In this document: positions 35,114-41,749 of the stretch, in pieces | How the letters are laid out: the number at the start of each line of letters is the position of its first letter | How positions within the stretch are numbered: the stretch's first letter is position 1 | Origin: JAXGTO01 sp040774885 | Lineage (GTDB): Bacteria > Actinomycetota > Coriobacteriia > Coriobacteriales > Eggerthellaceae | NCBI GenBank assembly: GCA_040774885.1 | Contig: JAXGTO010000010.1 | Span: forward strand, 1 to 61,498 | Length of the DNA stretch: 61,498 bases | Direction of reading: 5' to 3' | Program-made: the position numbers and the translations under genes | The notes under the pieces: generated by a model | Told to the model about the DNA's origin: nothing | The model's database searches: none | The model's input: the letters and a program-made list of their open reading frames with translations, nothing else

Positions 35114-36595
35114 TCAACGGTCGACGATCATCTGTCGCAATACTTCGATTTCCTCGTAGATTTCGCGACTTTCCTTTATTTTGCTTTCGACCGCGGTTAC
35201 GGAATACATGACCGTGCTGTGATCGCGGCCAAAGCATTCGCCAATGGCTTTGAACGAGATATCGAGAAGCGTGCGACATAGATACATGGCCATTTGACGG
35301 GCGTGGGTTATGTTGGCCGTCCGCTTTTTCCCTATCAGGTCGGCATGGCTCACTCGATAGTATTCCTCTACCACCTTTTGTACATCTTCTGCATCAAGTC
35401 GGTTGAGCGATCCCCCCGAAAAATGATCTGCCAACAGAGTGGCCACTTTATCCACGGTAAGAGGTTTTTCTGAATCGCTTTGCTGTGTGTTGAACTCTTC
35501 GTAAATCACCTTGGTGACGGCGCTTTTGAGCTCGCGAATATTCGAACTCGAGTTTTCTGCGATATAGATGACAACATCGTTGGGAAAATCGAATGCAATG
35601 GTTGGGTTTTCTTGTTTGCACTCGCTGATGAAGTTGCGCAGAATGCCCAGTTTCGTTTCGACTTCGGGAGGGTTGATATTGCACGTTCCGCCCTGGTTGA
35701 ATCGACTTACATAGCGTTCATCCGCATCGATGTTCTTAGGAGCGCGGTCGGCGGAAAGAACTACCTGCTTCCCGTTATCCAACATGCGGTTGAAGATTTG
35801 GAAGACCATGTTGAGCGTCTCTTTTTTGTTTTGAAGCCCTTGGACATCGTCCACCAGCAGCACATCGGCGCGTTCGTAGCGCTTTCGGAAATTTGAAAAA
35901 GCTTTATTGCCGCCGCGGGTTGCTGCGTCGACGTATTCGTCCAGCAATTCCATGGCATCCACGTACACCGTTTTCAAATTTGGGTAGTTTTTTGAGATGT
36001 AATTTTGAATTGACCGCAGAAGGTGTGTCTTGCCCAAGCCGCTTTTTCCGTAAATGAACAACGGGTTTAACTGGGTTTTGCCCGGCGTCTCCGCCACGGT
36101 AAGCGCCATGGAATATGCCATGCGGTTTGATGACCCGATGACGAAGTTATCGAAGGTGAAGTTGGAAGACAGCGAGGTAGGTGCGGTTTCTTCAGGTTCC
36201 AACTCCTGTTTGATAGCTTCTTGTTTTACTGGTTGGGACTCTTCTTTGATGGGGTTCACGACCGGGGCCGCGAGAACAGGCACCGCAACGGAAGTTGATT
36301 GGGATGAAGGTTGCGTTGTTGCCTCGTCGGCTATCGTCGGATCCACTTCAATGGAAATGTTGAAGGGAACCCCGTATTCTTCTTCGAGTGCTCGCTTGAT
36401 GACGTCGGTGTAATTATTGGAGATCCAAGATTTGATGAAAGCATTATCGGCGGACAGCATGAGGAAGCCCTCGCTGAACGCTTGCGGGTGAACGCGGGAA
36501 AAGAAGGCATCGACTTGCGAAACATCGATATTGCTGTAGGTCTTTATCCGTCGGCAGGTGTTTTGCCAGATGAGATTGTATTGGTCCGGTTCCAT
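35114..36595 (-). CDS. dnaA: Chromosomal replication initiator DnaA
   Basis: 493 residues. Domain I is at the N-terminus (YNLIWQNTCRRIK...VDAFFSRVHP), followed by a Ser/Pro/Glu-rich domain II. Domain III is an AAA+ ATPase (Walker A GKSGLGKTHL; Walker B VLLVDDVQGL). Domain IV has the DnaA-box-binding GRDHSTVMYSV. It opens the origin and loads the helicase. ATG at 36595 with AGAAGGA upstream is preferred over the extended frame at 36637. It follows the GHKL-wHTH gene by 50 bases on the same strand. Confidence 0.97.
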   Translation of the reverse strand: MEPDQYNLIWQNTCRRIKTYSNIDVSQVDAFFSRVHPQAFSEGFLMLSADNAFIKSWISNNYTDVIKRALEEEYGVPFNISIEVDPTIADEATTQPSSQSTSVAVPVLAAPVVNPIKEESQPVKQEAIKQELEPEETAPTSLSSNFTFDNFVIGSSNRMAYSMALTVAETPGKTQLNPLFIYGKSGLGKTHLLRSIQNYISKNYPNLKTVYVDAMELLDEYVDAATRGGNKAFSNFRKRYERADVLLVDDVQGLQNKKETLNMVFQIFNRMLDNGKQVVLSADRAPKNIDADERYVSRFNQGGTCNINPPEVETKLGILRNFISECKQENPTIAFDFPNDVVIYIAENSSSNIRELKSAVTKVIYEEFNTQQSDSEKPLTVDKVATLLADHFSGGSLNRLDAEDVQKVVEEYYRVSHADLIGKKRTANITHARQMAMYLCRTLLDISFKAIGECFGRDHSTVMYSVTAVESKIKESREIYEEIEVLRQMIVDR

Positions 36596-36645
36596 GCTGT
36601 GGGGTCCTTCTAATTTCAAATGCAGGAAGTACCGCACATTCTAGC

Positions 36646-37479
36646 TTATTTGAGGCGGCGGACCACGTCGTAACCGAATTGCGTCAGTATTCTCTTCTTA
36701 CCCAGGGTCTTCTCTATCAGGTTGGATTCTTCGAGTTTCCGCAGCACTCCATGTGTGCTTGACGGAGGAATGGAAGTCAGGGTTGAAACGTCTGAAACAC
36801 CGAGCGCTCCTTCGTTTGCAAACAAGAGGAGGCATTGTTTTTCGCGTTCGCTCAACGGCGGCAACGGAATGGTTTTTTCCGGCGCGATGACAGGCAACGG
36901 CTCTTTTGCCGGTTCGGGAACCACGCTTATGGTTACGACGGCACCTGAATGAAGGTTGTCTTGAATGGTGATGTGGCCATCGAGTATCTCCACCCATTCC
37001 TTTGCAGAAGGCAGCCCCGACCCGACGCCGCGAATATAGCGCTTCATCGGTTCGATCGCAGAGGTGAATCCTGGAAGCTGGGCTTCCTCTTTTTCTTCGA
37101 TGCCCGGCCCTTGGTCGGTGAAACGAATGGTGTTTCCGCTGTCCATGATGGAAACGACAATTTCTTGGAAGCGCGCATGGATGAAATTTTCCGTGACCTC
37201 GCGAATGGCGGAATACGGGATTTTGCCGCCCGTCTGCTTTACTTCCCTGTTGACCGTCGATGCGATGTTTTCGATGTATTCAGCGGTAGGTGCCGGCTGT
37301 ATTTCGATGATATGAGGAGGCGTCCGAGGATCGTCGTAAACTGCAATTCTGGCTATTCCGTTGACGAAGGAATAGTCGAAGTTGTCGTCGGAATCGAAAG
37401 CTGAAGTCTTTTCCGAATTATGTTCTGCCTGATTAGCCACTGATTCCTTTTTCTTCGTCTGATATTCAGCATTATTCAA
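36646..37479 (-). CDS. GHKL ATPase (HATPase_c) with C-terminal winged helix, upstream of dnaA
   Basis: 277 residues. The central part is a histidine-kinase-like ATP-binding domain: N-box in IREVTENFIHARF, G1 in FTDQGPGIEEKE, G2-like in GVGSGLPSAKEWVEILDG. There is no phospho-acceptor His domain. The last 75 residues look like a winged helix-turn-helix (LSEREKQCLLLFANEGALGVSDV..LRKLEESNLIEKTLGKKRILTQ, key parts only). That suggests an anti-sigma-kinase-like or ATP-responsive DNA-binding regulator of origin genes (inference). The start is TTG at 37479 with a weak ribosome site; GTG at 37440 with AAAGGA is an alternative. Confidence 0.75.
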   Translation of the reverse strand: MNNAEYQTKKKESVANQAEHNSEKTSAFDSDDNFDYSFVNGIARIAVYDDPRTPPHIIEIQPAPTAEYIENIASTVNREVKQTGGKIPYSAIREVTENFIHARFQEIVVSIMDSGNTIRFTDQGPGIEEKEEAQLPGFTSAIEPMKRYIRGVGSGLPSAKEWVEILDGHITIQDNLHSGAVVTISVVPEPAKEPLPVIAPEKTIPLPPLSEREKQCLLLFANEGALGVSDVSTLTSIPPSSTHGVLRKLEESNLIEKTLGKKRILTQFGYDVVRRLK

Positions 37480-37697
37480 GAAATTCCAGTTGTATTCAAG
37501 ATGAAAGTGTGAATAGCTTCTTCAATTATGAGTGAATACATAGTTCATGAATTTGAAATTCACTATTCGGGTTTACTGAAACAAGACAATTCACTCTTGA
37601 AATTCAAAGTTTTCAACAAATAGTTCAGAGAATGTTGAAAAGTGATCCGAATTCAGTGATCCGAATTCTGGATATTTGGATGGAGAAAGTGAATAAC

Positions 37698-38006
37698 CTA
37701 GAAATGTTGAGAATGAAACAGCGTTGGTAACGAATGAAGGAAATCGGCGGCTTCTCTGTGTAGATATGTCATAAGGACGGTCCAATTGCGCTGGTCACAG
37801 ATAGGGAAAGCTTCTCGAAGAAGAGGATTGATGCAATGTAATGCCTGTTCAGAACGGTTGTCGCTCATAAACGCATATAACTGCACATTCTCTTGGTTCC
37901 TTTGCAGCCAAGAGTCTTCAAAACACACTTTCAACGCTCCTATCATTCTTTCAACAATGGTTCTATGCGTGGAATCAGGCTTTTTAACACTTTCCACATT
38001 TTTCAT
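37698..38006 (-). CDS. Possible small protein at the origin (unrecognised)
   Basis: 102 codons starting with ATG. The composition is protein-like rather than low complexity: a Lys/Asp/Thr/Arg-rich start (MKNVESVKKPDSTHRTIVER), a predicted mostly helical middle with two Trp, and a His/Phe-rich end. I recognise no domain. Against it, no Shine-Dalgarno sequence lies within 12 bases of the ATG, the frame overlaps a DnaA-box-like inverted repeat at its 5' end, and the region is AT-rich. If real it would be the first gene of the dnaA-side unit, 218 bases upstream of the GHKL gene. Confidence 0.35.
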   Translation of the reverse strand: MKNVESVKKPDSTHRTIVERMIGALKVCFEDSWLQRNQENVQLYAFMSDNRSEQALHCINPLLREAFPICDQRNWTVLMTYLHREAADFLHSLPTLFHSQHF

Positions 38007-38024
38007 TTTTTAGAATGTGGAAAA
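37990..38024. promoter_or_regulatory. Inverted pair of DnaA-box-like sites
   Basis: CTTTCCACA (37990-37998) and TGTGGAAAA (38016-38024) face each other. The second differs by one base from the DnaA box, the first by two. The flanks extend the palindrome to TTTCCACATT/AATGTGGAAA with a T-rich loop. The pair lies 50-80 bases upstream of the rpmH promoter. Confidence 0.5.
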
Positions 38025-38072
38025 CTTCCTATCTAGATGAGTGAATATTGCCAGATTAAGTTCGAAAGCGCC

Positions 38073-38101
38073 TTGACTCTACCCTCTCGAGCAAATACAA
38101 T
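38073..38101 (+). promoter_or_regulatory. Sigma-70-type promoter of the rpmH operon
   Basis: TTGACT (38073-38078) and TACAAT (38096-38101) are separated by exactly 17 bases and lie 38 bases before the rpmH ATG. It is one of the best promoter matches seen in the window. Confidence 0.8.
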
Positions 38102-38139
38102 CCTGAAGTTACTCGATTCCCGAATAAAGGATTCTGATT

Positions 38140-38274
38140 ATGAAACGTACGTATCAACCTAATACGCGCAAGCGCGCTAAGTGCCACGGCTTCCGTGCCC
38201 GTATGGCCACCAAGAGCGGTCGTGCCGTGCTCTCTTCTCGTCGTGCAAAGGGCCGCAAGCGCCTCTGCGTGTAA
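38140..38274 (+). CDS. rpmH: 50S ribosomal protein L34
   Basis: 44 residues, basic, with the family signature KRTYQPNTRKRAK at the start and HGFRARMATKSGRAVL, ending RRAKGRKRLCV. It is a structural protein of the large subunit. AAAGG lies upstream of the ATG. It is the first gene of the plus-strand rpmH-rnpA-yidD-yidC-jag-rsmG series, next to dnaA as in most bacteria. Confidence 0.98.
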   Translation: MKRTYQPNTRKRAKCHGFRARMATKSGRAVLSSRRAKGRKRLCV

Positions 38275-38283
38275 GACTGAGCG

Positions 38284-38616
38284 TTGGATATCATCAAATC
38301 CAGTGATCAGATTTCCCTTATGTTCAAAGAGGGAAAGCGAAAGACCTCTTCGTATTCTACGATATTGGTCAAACAGAGAGATAGTGAACACGACCGTCAG
38401 GGTCGTGTTGCTTTTGTAGCAGGAAAAAAGTTGGGCAATGCTGTGTGGCGCAATTCTGCAAAGCGACGACTCCGGGCGATATGCCGAGAATGCGGAGGAC
38501 CGTGGAACGGTTACGATGTGGTATTTATTGCCAAAGCGTCGATTAACGCCGTTCCGTATAGTAGAGTGCTCGATGCATGCACGTCCATGTTGAAAGCCGG
38601 CGGGATCAAGAGATAG
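38284..38616 (+). CDS. rnpA: Ribonuclease P protein component
   Basis: 110 residues. The RnpA signature is present as GRVAFVAGKKLGNAVWRNSAKRRLR. The protein assists the catalytic RNA in 5' maturation of tRNA. It starts nine bases after the rpmH stop, apparently with TTG at 38284, which restores the usual N-terminus (SSDQISLMFKEGKRK); the next ATG at 38320 would cut into the domain. The ribosome site is weak, suggesting coupling with rpmH. Confidence 0.93.
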   Translation: MDIIKSSDQISLMFKEGKRKTSSYSTILVKQRDSEHDRQGRVAFVAGKKLGNAVWRNSAKRRLRAICRECGGPWNGYDVVFIAKASINAVPYSRVLDACTSMLKAGGIKR

Positions 38617-38626
38617 AGATGCTTCG

Positions 38627-38866
38627 GTGATAGGTTTGGATACCATAAAGAAAGTTCCGTGCGCTTGTGCCACCTTTCTCATCCGCTTCTATCAAGCTGC
38701 CATCTCTCCCCTGTTTCCTTCGTGTTGCCGCTTTGAGCCGACTTGCTCTCAATATGGTTTGATTGCATTGAAAAAATATGGGTTCCTTAAGGGAAGTGCT
38801 TTGACTATCAAACGAATTTTGAAATGTCATCCTGGCGGGCCCCATGGATACGACCCCGTTCCCTGA
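38627..38866 (+). CDS. yidD: Membrane protein insertion efficiency factor YidD
   Basis: 79 residues. The family hallmark IRFYQAAISPLFPSCCRFEPTCSQYG is seen in key parts (YQAAISP, CRFEPTCSQY), ending ILKCHPGGPHGYDPVP. It is a small amphipathic inner-membrane-associated protein that supports YidC-dependent insertion. The start is GTG at 38627 (TTG at 38636 also possible). It lies between rnpA and yidC as usual. Confidence 0.93.
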   Translation: MIGLDTIKKVPCACATFLIRFYQAAISPLFPSCCRFEPTCSQYGLIALKKYGFLKGSALTIKRILKCHPGGPHGYDPVP

Positions 38867-38898
38867 GCTCAGCCCTTTTCGGAAGGAACCAATAATCT

Positions 38899-39672
38899 AT
38901 GTGGGACGCATTTAAAGACTTTATATTCTGGTGCATAAATGCTTGTTATGGCTTCGTCGGCGACTGGGGCATGGCTATCGTCATCGTGACGATCATCTTC
39001 CGTCTTCTGATCAGCCCTTTGATGCACAAGCAAACCAAGTCTTCATACCAGATGCAAAAAGTTCAGCCGCTGATGCAGGAGATTCAGACCAAGTACGCCA
39101 ACGACCCCCAGCGCATGCAAGAAGAGATGCAGAAGCTTTATGCGGAAGCAAAATTCAATCCTCTTGCCGGCTGCCTTCCTATGTTGCTGCAGATGCCTAT
39201 CTTCATGGCTTTGTACCAGGTGCTCCAAGAGATGACTTCGCGCGTAGGCGATACCAATTACCAGTTCTACAATTTGGTTCCCAACCTTACGTTCAGCCCT
39301 TCTACATCCTTGGAAGAAGGGTTCCCTACTTGCATTCCCTACATGGTGCTGCTTTTGATCTTCGCTTGTGCCACCTTCTTGCCGATGGTGCTGCAGCAGA
39401 TGGGCACCGCAGACAACCCCCAAAAGAAGCAGACGCTTATCATGAGCGGTTTCATGACGCTGTTCATGCTTTGGATCGGCTGGAGCTCCCCTGCTGGCGT
39501 GCTTTTGTACTGGGGAGGTTCTTCCGTCATCGGCGTGTGCCAGCAACAGTTCACCATGCGACGCCTTAAGCGCAAGGACGCAGAAAAAGAGGCAGAGCTC
39601 GTTGATATCGAACCCGTCAAGGTTGATGTGACGCGCAAAGTGAAGAAGAAGCGTCCTACCAAGACCCACTGA
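38899..39672 (+). CDS. yidC: Membrane protein insertase YidC/Oxa1
   Basis: 257 residues, the short Gram-positive type without the large periplasmic domain. The first helix is followed by GMAIVIVTIIFRLLISPLM, whose Arg faces the insertase groove. A cytoplasmic hairpin (QKVQPLMQEIQTKYANDPQRM) and further membrane segments follow, and the C-terminus is basic (VTRKVKKKRPTKTH). There is no lipobox. AAGGAA lies upstream of ATG 38899. Confidence 0.95.
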   Translation: MWDAFKDFIFWCINACYGFVGDWGMAIVIVTIIFRLLISPLMHKQTKSSYQMQKVQPLMQEIQTKYANDPQRMQEEMQKLYAEAKFNPLAGCLPMLLQMPIFMALYQVLQEMTSRVGDTNYQFYNLVPNLTFSPSTSLEEGFPTCIPYMVLLLIFACATFLPMVLQQMGTADNPQKKQTLIMSGFMTLFMLWIGWSSPAGVLLYWGGSSVIGVCQQQFTMRRLKRKDAEKEAELVDIEPVKVDVTRKVKKKRPTKTH

Positions 39673-39730
39673 TTGAAGACTGCAGCCCCATCAGGGGCTG
39701 TTGGTATATTTGGATGAAAAGGAGCGTCTT

Positions 39731-40327
39731 ATGTCTGAGGAAGTTGAAGAGACCATCACCGATACCGTTATAGAAGATGAAGACGGAACGGTTGAAGAAG
39801 AGGTCGTTGTTGACGAAATCGTCGAGGATCAAGACGACGAAGACGAAGATGATGGAATCAGTGAAGAAGAGCTCGATACCATCGCCGATACTGCGATTGC
39901 TTCCTTGGAAGGCATCTTGGGATATTTCAATCTGGGCGAAGTTACCATCGACGAATACGAAGGTGATGAAGGAGAGCTTATCCTGGATATCACCGGCGAT
40001 GATCTGGCTGTTCTTATCGGACGCCACGGCAAGACGCTCGACGCCATTCAGTTCCTTATCTCTTCAATCACCGCGCATACGATCGGCTATCGCTTCCCTG
40101 TTGTCGTAGATGTTGAGGGGTACAAGAGCCGCCAACGTGAGAAACTGGAATCGCTCGCTTATTCGAGCGCCAAGCGTGCGCTCTCGCAGGATCGCAGCGT
40201 TAAATTGCGCCCCATGTCTCCTTATGAGCGTCGTATCGTTCATATTGCTCTTCGTGATTACGATGGAGTCACCACTGAGTCTGAAGGCGAAGGTTCTTCA
40301 CGGCGCGTGGTCATCATTCCCGAATAA
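39731..40327 (+). CDS. jag: KH/R3H RNA-binding protein Jag (KhpB)
   Basis: 198 residues. The first 60 are strikingly acidic (Glu/Asp-rich) in place of the usual Jag_N domain. They are followed by a KH domain (GELILDITGDDLAVLIGRHGKTLDAIQFL, key part IGRHGKTLDA) and an R3H domain (LRPMSPYERRIVHIALRD). KhpB binds RNA and affects cell elongation in other Gram-positives. ATG at 39731 has AAAAGGAG upstream. It sits between yidC and rsmG in the conserved origin order. Confidence 0.93.
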   Translation: MSEEVEETITDTVIEDEDGTVEEEVVVDEIVEDQDDEDEDDGISEEELDTIADTAIASLEGILGYFNLGEVTIDEYEGDEGELILDITGDDLAVLIGRHGKTLDAIQFLISSITAHTIGYRFPVVVDVEGYKSRQREKLESLAYSSAKRALSQDRSVKLRPMSPYERRIVHIALRDYDGVTTESEGEGSSRRVVIIPE

Positions 40328-40342
40328 TAGTCTCCTTTATAT

Positions 40343-40358
40343 TGTTTCACGTGAAACG
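40343..40358. promoter_or_regulatory. parS site 1
   Basis: TGTTTCACGTGAAACG matches 15 of 16 bases of the parS consensus TGTTTCACGTGAAACA. It is placed between jag and rsmG and its right half overlaps the stem of a terminator hairpin. Confidence 0.93.
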
Positions 40359-40383
40359 CCGCTCATTTGAGCGGCGTTTCCCA
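40353..40383 (+). terminator. Terminator-like hairpin after jag, sharing bases with parS
   Basis: GAAACGCCGCTCA (40353-40365) pairs perfectly with TGAGCGGCGTTTC (40368-40380) around a two-base gap. A T-tract is absent beyond the TTTC of the stem itself, so strength is uncertain. The first five stem bases are also the parS right half. Confidence 0.6.
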
Positions 40384-40417
40384 TATAGTGGTGAGAACAG
40401 AAGCCTAGGAGCGTGCA

Positions 40418-41080
40418 ATGAACGAACAGCAGAACAGCCTGATTGAACAGCATCTTGAAAAGGTGTTGGAGATTAATGAATATCTCAACTTGACTCGTAT
40501 TGCCTCTTTGGAGCAAGGAAGATTGCTCCATGTAGAGGATTCCTTAAGCGCTCTGCCAGAAATGGACGATTCACCAGAAGGAGATTACGCCGACCTTGGA
40601 AGCGGAGGCGGTTATCCCGGAATACCACTGGCTATTGCAACTGGTAGAAATACCCTATTGGTCGATTCCGTCAAAAAGAAGATGAAGGCACTTGATGGCA
40701 TCATAAACGAATTGGGCCTCTCTAATGAGATGCATACATATAACGGCCGCATTGAAGAGCTTGCTCTTAAGAAACCGAACAACTTCGCAGTCATTACAGC
40801 ACGAGCTCTTTCATCATTGCCTTCCCTTTTAGAATTGGCGCAGCCGCTTCTTAAACCACAAGGAAGATTGATTTGCTATAAAGCCAATTTGACCGATGAA
40901 GAAGAAGCTGCAGCCCTTGGCTTACAAGAAAAGCTTGGAATGTCGCTTGTCTCGAAACGGGAGTTCTTCCTTTCTGATGGGGTTACCCATAGAACCCTGA
41001 TTGTGTTCGAGAAGACTGGTGCTTCTAAAATCAAATTACCCCGAAAAACAGGCCAAGCTCAAAACAATCCGCTGAAATAG
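40418..41080 (+). CDS. rsmG: 16S rRNA (guanine527-N7)-methyltransferase RsmG
   Basis: 220 residues. It is a SAM-dependent methyltransferase with the family start NEYLNLTRI and the SAM loop DLGSGGGYPGIPLAIA, followed by LVDSVKKKMKAL and ITARALSSLPSLLELAQPLLKPQG. It modifies G527 of 16S rRNA; loss gives low-level streptomycin resistance in other bacteria. AGGAG lies upstream of the ATG. The basic tail (KLPRKTGQAQ) is usual. Confidence 0.95.
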   Translation: MNEQQNSLIEQHLEKVLEINEYLNLTRIASLEQGRLLHVEDSLSALPEMDDSPEGDYADLGSGGGYPGIPLAIATGRNTLLVDSVKKKMKALDGIINELGLSNEMHTYNGRIEELALKKPNNFAVITARALSSLPSLLELAQPLLKPQGRLICYKANLTDEEEAAALGLQEKLGMSLVSKREFFLSDGVTHRTLIVFEKTGASKIKLPRKTGQAQNNPLK

Positions 41081-41215
41081 TTTTAGTCAGTGGTTGCAAA
41101 TCGCACTAATCAACTTATCGCGGTTAAGCGGTGAGCCTGCTTCATGAATTCGCTAATAGTATGGTGCAGCATTGGTGTTTGGTGGATTCTTCGATCGCCC
41201 GGTTCAAACGATTTC

Positions 41216-41231
41216 TGTTTCACGTGAAACA
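41216..41231. promoter_or_regulatory. parS site 2
   Basis: Exact consensus TGTTTCACGTGAAACA. The palindrome extends outward to TTTC on the left and GAAA on the right, 24 bp in all. Confidence 0.95.
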
Positions 41232-41424
41232 GAAACATATATACGAGACACCGTTCCAAGTTGTTCCTGTCTGAAGATGCGACTCGTGTATTGTGCGTTT
41301 AGAGCAGCGACAATTTAACGAGAGCAATTGCTACTGACTGTTTTTGGGCGGTGCAGGCTATTGCTTGAACCACCAGTTAGACCATTAAGCGGCTTGAAAA
41401 CGATTTATAAGCTAATCGTTCTTT

Positions 41425-41440
41425 TGTTTCACGTGAAACG
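41425..41440. promoter_or_regulatory. parS site 3
   Basis: TGTTTCACGTGAAACG, one base from consensus. Confidence 0.93.
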
Positions 41441-41493
41441 CGCTTTGCATGCTGGTAGCCTATCAATGCTGGTCTCAATATAAGTGCGTGTCA

Positions 41494-41509
41494 TGTTTCA
41501 CGTGAAACA
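41494..41509. promoter_or_regulatory. parS site 4
   Basis: Exact consensus TGTTTCACGTGAAACA inside a perfect 24-bp palindrome (outer GTCA/TGAC). Confidence 0.95.
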
Positions 41510-41560
41510 TGACGATCATGAGCTGCAACATCCAACGGCACTTCGGTTCCTAAGATAAAA

Positions 41561-41576
41561 AGTTTCACGTGAAACA
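41561..41576. promoter_or_regulatory. parS site 5
   Basis: AGTTTCACGTGAAACA, one base from consensus. Confidence 0.92.
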
Positions 41577-41629
41577 TCAAATGACGGAAATCTTGGTGCT
41601 GAGATCTGTTCTGAGCGTCCCACCATCAC

Positions 41630-41645
41630 CGTTTCACGTGAAACA
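41630..41645. promoter_or_regulatory. parS site 6
   Basis: CGTTTCACGTGAAACA, one base from consensus, flanked by CCATCAC and GTGATGG so that the inverted repeat extends to about 30 bp. It is the site nearest parA (105 bases before its start) and could also act in autoregulation. Confidence 0.92.
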
Positions 41646-41749
41646 GTGATGGCTTGGAGATGATTGAACGCATTTCATCAACTTTGCAATTATCAAAAGC
41701 AATTCAATAGCTATAATCAATTCAAGTGACAACGGAAAGGGGGTCCTCT

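Larger units (their letters stand above)
37480..38139. other. AT-rich divergent region at the strand-switch point (candidate oriC)
   Basis: Gene direction flips here: dnaA side minus, rpmH side plus. The part 37480-37697 is very AT-rich and repeats GTGAATA-type motifs in both orientations (about 37510, 37533, 37560, 37590, 37688 and 38040) and the direct repeat GTGATCCGAATTC (two copies within 37641-37669). Two DnaA-box-like sites lie at 37990-38024. A small ORF candidate (37698-38006) and the rpmH promoter are listed separately. Confidence 0.55.
41081..41749. other. 669-bp rsmG-parA spacer carrying the parS cluster
   Basis: No gene is seen. The spacer contains five parS sites (41216, 41425, 41494, 41561, 41630), listed individually, in otherwise AT-rich unique sequence. 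Confidence 0.7.

Noticed and set aside
37786..38013. 75-codon plus-strand frame in the origin spacer
   Set aside because: Antisense of a better minus-strand candidate; Cys/Ser/Phe-rich, no ribosome site.
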